Source: a virus. Taken from it: a stretch of DNA of 29,228 nucleotides. Under the pieces are notes generated by a model. That model did no database searches. It was not told where the DNA came from and saw nothing but the letters and a program-made list of their open reading frames with translations. Where the stretch lies: positions 1 through 29,228 of the IMG/VR virus record IMGVR_UViG_3300017917_000690; one strand, 5' to 3'. How positions within the stretch are numbered: position 1 is the first letter of the stretch; each line of letters opens with the position of its first letter. This document shows positions 24,927 through 29,228 of the stretch, in pieces. The translations under genes and the position numbers were made by a program.

Positions 24927-25507
24927 TGGGAGATTATACGGAAATATTCTTTGATCAAAATGAGCCATTAACAATTGATGATATGTCTGCTATCAGCAAC
25001 AATCAGCAGTTCTTATATGAGAAAATTTATCAGCAGGCACCAAGGGGTGCGGTATTGTGGCACACAAATACTGGATCAATATCATGCTCCACAACAAATG
25101 CTTATACAACCCTAACAGGATTTTCTTTTACATGGACCCCTGAAAGTGATAGACTATATTTGTTACAATTTAGTTCAAATTACATATCTGCCGCTGCGGG
25201 GGCCGGAAATCAAAAACTTCACCTTGGAATATTTATTGGTGATAAGATAGTCGGAGTTGGTAGAAGTTCTTATATGGGTCCATCAACAACAAATCAGCCG
25301 ATACATTTAGTTGGCATTGCAAACTCGCCACTTCCTGAGCCTACAACTGTTGAGGTAAGATATCTTCTTTCAGAGTCTACAGCGCCCTCTGCAAATGTTG
25401 TTGGGTCAGCAGCGTCACCAATAACGTTTTTGATTGAAGATATTGGCGGCTCTGTTACAACACTTGATTATGATAATATTACAATTGGAGATGGTTTGTA
25501 TGGTTGA
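24926..25507 (+). CDS. Minor tail protein, copy 1 of 3
   Basis: 193 residues. The ATG shares a base with the upstream stop (TAATG), with GAGGGA upstream. N-terminal helix (IDDMSAISNNQQFLYEKI), then APRGAVLWH, a jelly-roll-like beta body, and a C-terminal FLIEDIGG. The same layout recurs in the next two genes, so this is the first of three related proteins, probably trimeric tail-tip decorations. It does not resemble an enzyme. Confidence 0.7.
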   Translation: MGDYTEIFFDQNEPLTIDDMSAISNNQQFLYEKIYQQAPRGAVLWHTNTGSISCSTTNAYTTLTGFSFTWTPESDRLYLLQFSSNYISAAAGAGNQKLHLGIFIGDKIVGVGRSSYMGPSTTNQPIHLVGIANSPLPEPTTVEVRYLLSESTAPSANVVGSAASPITFLIEDIGGSVTTLDYDNITIGDGLYG

Positions 25508-26108
25508 TTATGCCTTTAAAGAAAATGAATATACGCAAATTAATACAGGAATTGCGACAAAACTGTCTCATGAGAATTTTACAAATATAAATAATAATAT
25601 AAATTATCTTTACAATAAATATAAAAATGGCGCTAGAGGGGTTTTATATGCATATAAAATTACTGAGTCAGTAAATATTTCTGCTAATTCAGACTCTTCT
25701 TTTTCATATGTAAATATTCCATATGAAACTCCGACAATTTCTTTCGAATCTCAAAGAATATATTTGCTTGAGGTATATATACCATCTATTGTTTCTGAAA
25801 GTCTTGGCGGAGCAACGTATGAAACTATATCTATAAATTCTCAAACTGGTGTTGCGGTTCCAGATGCCATCATAACAGGTGCAAATGGATTTCAAAGAAT
25901 TGATGCTGTCGGCTTATATCCAAGTATGAATGCACATTATTTTTTATTTTATAATTATAGTATTCCTAATAATAGAGATATATTTAATGATATTATAAAG
26001 CTAAATATATTTATTGTAACAGCATCAACAACAACGTCTAAATTGATATTAGAGCAACCTATTTTATTCTTAATAAGAGATATTGGAGAGTATTCAACAT
26101 GGGTATAG
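25500..26108 (+). CDS. Minor tail protein, copy 2 of 3
   Basis: 202 residues from the ATG at 25500, with GGAG nine bases upstream and an 8-base overlap with copy 1; an in-frame TTG at 25434 is rejected because it would add a hydrophobic shadow of copy 1. Helix with NFTNINNNINYLYNKYKNGA, then RGVLYAYKIT, a beta body, and FLIRDIG near the end. Very AT-rich (one 60-base line has about 9 G/C). Confidence 0.7.
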   Translation: MVDYAFKENEYTQINTGIATKLSHENFTNINNNINYLYNKYKNGARGVLYAYKITESVNISANSDSSFSYVNIPYETPTISFESQRIYLLEVYIPSIVSESLGGATYETISINSQTGVAVPDAIITGANGFQRIDAVGLYPSMNAHYFLFYNYSIPNNRDIFNDIIKLNIFIVTASTTTSKLILEQPILFLIRDIGEYSTWV

Positions 26109-26632
26109 AATATAATCAAATAATTTGGGAGATTGAGTCTGACATAGATAAGAATCTTTCAATTATAAATAAAAATAATGATGAATTATTAACTTTTGCT
26201 GATAAAATTTCAAAAGGTGTATTGCTTTGGGGATATCCAACATCAAATTTAAATATATCTGCAATAGCAATGACAACAAACTTATTAAGTAAAACATTTT
26301 GGGTTCCTCAAAATAATAGAATGATTAAAATTGTAATGTTTCCTACAACATTTAGTTGCTCTACCGCTGGTTATCCCTATAGCCAGCAGGTTGATTATTC
26401 AGTATTTATTGACGGTGTGCAGAAGATGCAAATTATTAGCGATTATTTTACAATAACAGACGGAACATCAAGAGGTTTTCGAAATGGTGGATTTGTATTA
26501 TTAGACGATTTAACCGCTGGAAATCATACTATTGATGTATATGCAAAGAAGAGTAACGCTGGCGCTACAACTCCCGTATCAACATCTTTTGTTTATATAG
26601 AGGACATTGGTGAGGTAATTGCAGAATCATGA
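26099..26632 (+). CDS. Minor tail protein, copy 3 of 3
   Basis: 177 residues, ATG overlapping copy 2 by 10 bases, with GGAG eight bases upstream. N-terminal helix (DIDKNLSIINKNNDELLTFA), then KGVLLWGYPTS, beta body, and FVYIEDIG near the end. Same pattern as copies 1 and 2 but diverged. Overlaps the HNH gene by 4 bases. Confidence 0.7.
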   Translation: MGIEYNQIIWEIESDIDKNLSIINKNNDELLTFADKISKGVLLWGYPTSNLNISAIAMTTNLLSKTFWVPQNNRMIKIVMFPTTFSCSTAGYPYSQQVDYSVFIDGVQKMQIISDYFTITDGTSRGFRNGGFVLLDDLTAGNHTIDVYAKKSNAGATTPVSTSFVYIEDIGEVIAES

Positions 26633-27063
26633 CATTGATAAGTAGAAGAAATGATATTGAATGGAAACCACCTGGCGTTGGAGATACAAATCCAAATTTC
26701 AAGGGCGGTAGATATATAGATGATAAGGGATATATTAGAGTCCTTCGTCCAGAGCATCCCTTTAATAATAAGGGATATGTCTATGAACATAGACTTGTTG
26801 CTGAAAAGCATCTTGGGCGATACTTACAGCCGTGGGAGGTTGTTCATCATATTAATGAGATTAAACTTGATAATAGATGGGAGAACTTCTATCTGACAAC
26901 TCCCGCAGAGCATTCTTCGATCCATCGTGAAGGAAAGAAGTATACAAAAGAGCGTCGTGAAGTTATGAGAAAACATGCCCAAAAACGTGTAGGGAATAGT
27001 AAGCGTAATAATGGCAAATTCACAAGATTGTCCGACACATTCGGCGCAGAAGTGGTAGACTAG
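26629..27063 (+). CDS. HNH endonuclease
   Basis: 144 residues. The family motif is clear: YVYEHRLVAEKHLGRYLQPW (51-70), then EVVHHINEIKLDNRWENFYL (70-89) and EHSSIHR (94-100). His74, the Asn of DNRWEN and the late His are the metal and catalytic residues of the HNH_3 type. A basic tail (about 101-144) may bind DNA. The gene starts as ATGA on the previous stop, with only a distant weak ribosome-binding site, so translation is probably coupled. Free-standing HNH nucleases of this type either act as homing enzymes or assist genome packaging when next to the terminase; the sequence does not decide. Confidence 0.9.
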   Translation: MTLISRRNDIEWKPPGVGDTNPNFKGGRYIDDKGYIRVLRPEHPFNNKGYVYEHRLVAEKHLGRYLQPWEVVHHINEIKLDNRWENFYLTTPAEHSSIHREGKKYTKERREVMRKHAQKRVGNSKRNNGKFTRLSDTFGAEVVD

Positions 27064-27088
27064 TCGGACTTAAAGAAAGGTGACGTGT

Positions 27089-28315
27089 ATGAAACATTTA
27101 GTCTTTGATGACGAAACACTAAACACGCCAACTAAGAACAGTGTTGAGAAACCTCGTAAGGAACCAAATTTCAAACCAACGGCAACGATAAAGCCAGGGC
27201 TAGAATGGGATGGGGAAAATGTCGAGGTAACTAGCGAGGTTTATGCAGAACCAGTTAAAGATTGGGATACGCTCCTAAATGAATTAGGTTACGATCCAGA
27301 ACTTTATGAGGTTATTGAGCCTGTAAAGATTTCATCTTGGGATACACCAACAGAGGATGGAACTAAGAGACTATATTCTTATAAAACAAATATACGTGTA
27401 AAGAAATCTACAATTTACAGAGATGAAGATTATAAGGAATTAGTTGCTCAAATTAAGAAGCATAGACCTAAAAAGACTGATTTTGGTACAAAGGCGGGCG
27501 AGGGATATTTTGTAGTAAACCTCGCAGACTGGCAATTGGGTAAGGCTGATGGCGATGGAACATCTGGAACAGTTGAGAGAATTCTCAGAATGATTGATGA
27601 TGTTGACGCTAGAATTGACGAACTTAAGAAGTCGGGAAGAAATATTGATACTCTTGTTGTAGCCCTTGTTGGTGATATGATTGAGAGTTGTGAGGGGCAC
27701 TATCCCTCTCAGACGTTTACGGTTGAATTGAATCGTAGGCAGCAGAATAGATTGCTTAGAAGGCTGCTAACAAAAGCAATTACTACATGGGCTAAGAAGT
27801 TCAACAGAGTAATTGCACTAGCGGTTCCAGGGAATCACGGGGAGAATAGATCAAACGGCAAGGCATATACAACTAGAGGCGATAATGACGATGTTGCCTG
27901 TCTAGAAGCCGTATACGACATTCTCTCAGCAAATCCAGATGCGTATGGTCATGTTGAGTTTGTCATTCCTGAGGACGATATTTATGTGACATTGCAGTTG
28001 GGTAATAAGATAGTTGGATGGGCACATGGGCATATTACAAATGGCGGTGCTGATCCTCAGAAAAAGATTAAGGACTGGTGGAAAAATCAGGCTTTCTGTA
28101 AGGAACCAATTGGTGATGCAGATATTCTAGTATCTGCTCATTATCACCACTTTTATTGCATCGAATATGACGACGACAAGATTCATTTTGGCTGTCCAAC
28201 GATTGAGAGCGAGTCAACTTGGTGGAAAGATTTGACAGGTGCAAACTCTCGTAAAGGCACGTTGACATTCGTTGTTGATGATTCACGACCATATCGTGAT
28301 CTAGAGGTTATTTGA
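27089..28315 (+). CDS. Calcineurin-like metallophosphoesterase
   Basis: 408 residues from the ATG at 27089, with AAAGAAAGG 8 bases upstream; a GTG at 27080 overlaps that site. Residues 1-135 form a poorly known N-terminal region. The phosphoesterase domain carries its metal-binding motifs in order: ADWQ (146-149, Asp-x-Gln where Asp-x-His is usual), GD (195-196), GNH (248-250), HGH (313-315) and HYHH (351-354). It would cleave phosphoester bonds; DNA, nucleotides or protein are all possible. It lies near the HNH and MerR-like genes rather than among tail genes, so a DNA-related or late-regulatory job is plausible. Confidence 0.85.
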   Translation: MKHLVFDDETLNTPTKNSVEKPRKEPNFKPTATIKPGLEWDGENVEVTSEVYAEPVKDWDTLLNELGYDPELYEVIEPVKISSWDTPTEDGTKRLYSYKTNIRVKKSTIYRDEDYKELVAQIKKHRPKKTDFGTKAGEGYFVVNLADWQLGKADGDGTSGTVERILRMIDDVDARIDELKKSGRNIDTLVVALVGDMIESCEGHYPSQTFTVELNRRQQNRLLRRLLTKAITTWAKKFNRVIALAVPGNHGENRSNGKAYTTRGDNDDVACLEAVYDILSANPDAYGHVEFVIPEDDIYVTLQLGNKIVGWAHGHITNGGADPQKKIKDWWKNQAFCKEPIGDADILVSAHYHHFYCIEYDDDKIHFGCPTIESESTWWKDLTGANSRKGTLTFVVDDSRPYRDLEVI

Positions 28316-28327
28316 GGGGGTGAATAG

Positions 28328-28636
28328 ATGGAAGCAGGAGTATTTGGAATCGCAGGATTGGCTGGTGTAATTCTTCCCTTCGTTATTTCTTTCCTAAAGG
28401 ATACAACTTGGTCTACACAGATTAAGCATCTAGTATCCTTTGGTCTTTCAGCCGTAGTTGCATTTGGAATTACAGTTGTTGACAATGGAGTTGTTATTTC
28501 TAACTGGACAGAGTTCCTAGCAAATCTTGGTGTAATTTTTACAGTAGCAAATGTTGTTTATACTCAATACTTTAGTAATACGGAGTTGAACAAGAAGATT
28601 GAAAACGTCGGTGTCGGCGCTGGAAAGGCGGTGTAG
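28328..28636 (+). CDS. Small membrane protein, holin-like
   Basis: 102 residues; GAGGGGG site 7 bases before the ATG. Three hydrophobic segments are visible (about 3-23 GVFGIAGLAGVILPFVISFL; about 35-51; about 61-82), with a short charged tail. The size and topology suit a class I holin, which would pierce the membrane at lysis. No endolysin gene is visible beside it, so the lysis role is an inference. Confidence 0.6.
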   Translation: MEAGVFGIAGLAGVILPFVISFLKDTTWSTQIKHLVSFGLSAVVAFGITVVDNGVVISNWTEFLANLGVIFTVANVVYTQYFSNTELNKKIENVGVGAGKAV

Positions 28637-28638
28637 CG

Positions 28639-28869
28639 ATGTTTTGTAAAAGATGCGGAGGAAAGTTATACGAAGAAGAAATATTTACAGCAGATGACGA
28701 TGTAACATATATGCAGATAGGATGTTACAATTGTCCAAATAAAATATATTGCTCTCTTAAGAAATGGAATAAATTTAAGAGAGATTTGCAAAAAGATATT
28801 CTAAGAATAAAGAGAGAAAAAAATGAAAGAAGTAAGGCTGCAAAAAAACAGGCTCTATCTTCTTCCTAG
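28639..28869 (+). CDS. Zinc-ribbon protein
   Basis: 76 residues, AAAGGCGG 7 bases before the ATG. Two CxxC pairs (Cys3-Cys6 and Cys29-Cys32, with another Cys at 38) make a small zinc ribbon; the rest is a highly basic helix (KKWNKFKRDLQKDILRIKRE). Probably binds nucleic acid. Its end overlaps the next gene by 47 bases. Confidence 0.65.
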   Translation: MFCKRCGGKLYEEEIFTADDDVTYMQIGCYNCPNKIYCSLKKWNKFKRDLQKDILRIKREKNERSKAAKKQALSSS

Positions 28870-29228
28870 TGGTAGCATAGCAAGTGTCATAGCGGTGAAT
28901 AAGACTGTTGAGAAAGTTTTTATTCATAACTATGACACTTCTGCTAATGAGGCAATTGACCTTGACTTTGCAAAAAAATTTTTCAAACCAATGTTTAAGA
29001 TAGGCGAGGTAGCAAGGATGCTTGATAGGTCGCCTCAGACTTTAAGAAAGTACGAGCGTGAGGGTTTGATTGATAAGGCAAGACAGTTTAAGGCAGGGGA
29101 GGGAGTGATAAAGACGATAAGACTTTATTCCCCCGATGATATTGCCGATCTGTTAGAATTCTTTGCGGATCGACGTGGCCCAGGAAGGCCAGCCCTACAC
29201 AATGTAGGAAAAGTAGACAAGGAAAAAG
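28823..29228 (+). CDS. MerR-like DNA-binding protein (3' partial)
   Basis: The frame is open to the right edge. From the ATG at 28823, 135 residues are visible. Residues 1-57 are a small beta-rich N-terminal part. Residues 58-114 are a MerR-type winged helix: KIGEVARMLDRSPQTLRKYE, then EGLIDKA, and RLYSPDDIADLLEFF. After it comes RRGPGRPALHN, which resembles an AT-hook. An alternative start is the ATG at 28991 directly before the DNA-binding part, but the upstream part reads as protein. Phage MerR-like proteins near the late genes can be regulators or small-terminase-like. Role not decided. Confidence 0.75.
   Translation, partial: MKEVRLQKNRLYLLPSGSIASVIAVNKTVEKVFIHNYDTSANEAIDLDFAKKFFKPMFKIGEVARMLDRSPQTLRKYEREGLIDKARQFKAGEGVIKTIRLYSPDDIADLLEFFADRRGPGRPALHNVGKVDKEK

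Noticed and set aside
25434-25499. Upstream TTG start for minor tail protein copy 2
   Set aside because: No ribosome-binding site; adds residues that only mirror copy 1 in another frame. The ATG at 25500 has GGAG and matches the layout of copies 1 and 3.
1-29228. tRNA genes, CRISPR array, integrase, insertion sequences
   Set aside because: Reading both strands I saw no cloverleaf, no spaced direct repeats outside the fibre gene, and no recombinase or transposase motif.

Overview
The window is one contiguous stretch of a tailed double-stranded DNA phage genome (Caudoviricetes). Every gene lies on the + strand, packed with 1-30 base overlaps or very short gaps. It covers most of the virion-structure region. 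One tail-tube gene, two frame-overlapping tail-assembly-chaperone ORFs, a 1682-residue tape measure and no sheath gene point to a siphovirus with a long flexible tail (about 250 nm if the usual 0.15 nm per residue holds). GC is in the high 30s percent by sampling single lines. The host cannot be named. Strong Shine-Dalgarno sites (AAGGAGG) alternate with three promoters placed so that transcription would begin on the start codon. Such leaderless genes are common in Actinobacteria, so a low-GC actinobacterial host is a reasonable but unproven guess.

Layout. 1-2570: end of a tail-fibre/receptor-binding protein with Mtd-like repeats, the end of an SGNH hydrolase domain and lectin-like domains. 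2617-4988: prohead protease with a built-in scaffold domain, then the major capsid protein, closed by a terminator. 5068-10195: a small unknown protein, an Ig/BppU-like protein and a 1478-residue repetitive fibre. 10241-11561: a glycosyltransferase and a SAM methyltransferase. 11590-14466: head-tail connector, head closure, HK97 gp10-like protein, tail terminator, a small protein and the tail tube, closed by a second terminator. 14559-20287: tail assembly chaperones joined by a -1 frameshift, then the tape measure. 20284-26632: a Dit-like protein, a large tail hub carrying LamG domains, and three related minor tail proteins in tandem. 26629-29228: HNH endonuclease, calcineurin-like phosphoesterase, holin-like membrane protein, zinc-ribbon protein and a MerR-like DNA-binding protein cut by the right edge. 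Portal and terminase are not visible and probably lie outside the window.

Regulation. Six gaps or gene ends carry one 10-mer, ATGNTATAAT (one copy ends ATATT), which is an extended -10 promoter. In three cases exactly 6 bases separate it from the ATG, as expected for leaderless mRNA. In the other three a short leader with a Shine-Dalgarno site follows. Terminators directly after the capsid and tail-tube genes suggest that these abundant proteins end their own transcription units.

The least ordinary features are the leaderless promoter set, the fibre and sugar-modification cassette lodged inside the head genes, the repeat-built fibre whose copies differ mostly at synonymous sites, the lectin domain inserted inside another lectin domain in the tail hub, and a probable internally initiated scaffold protein. 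No tRNA, CRISPR array, integrase or insertion sequence was recognised. No gene-free stretch exceeds 300 bases.
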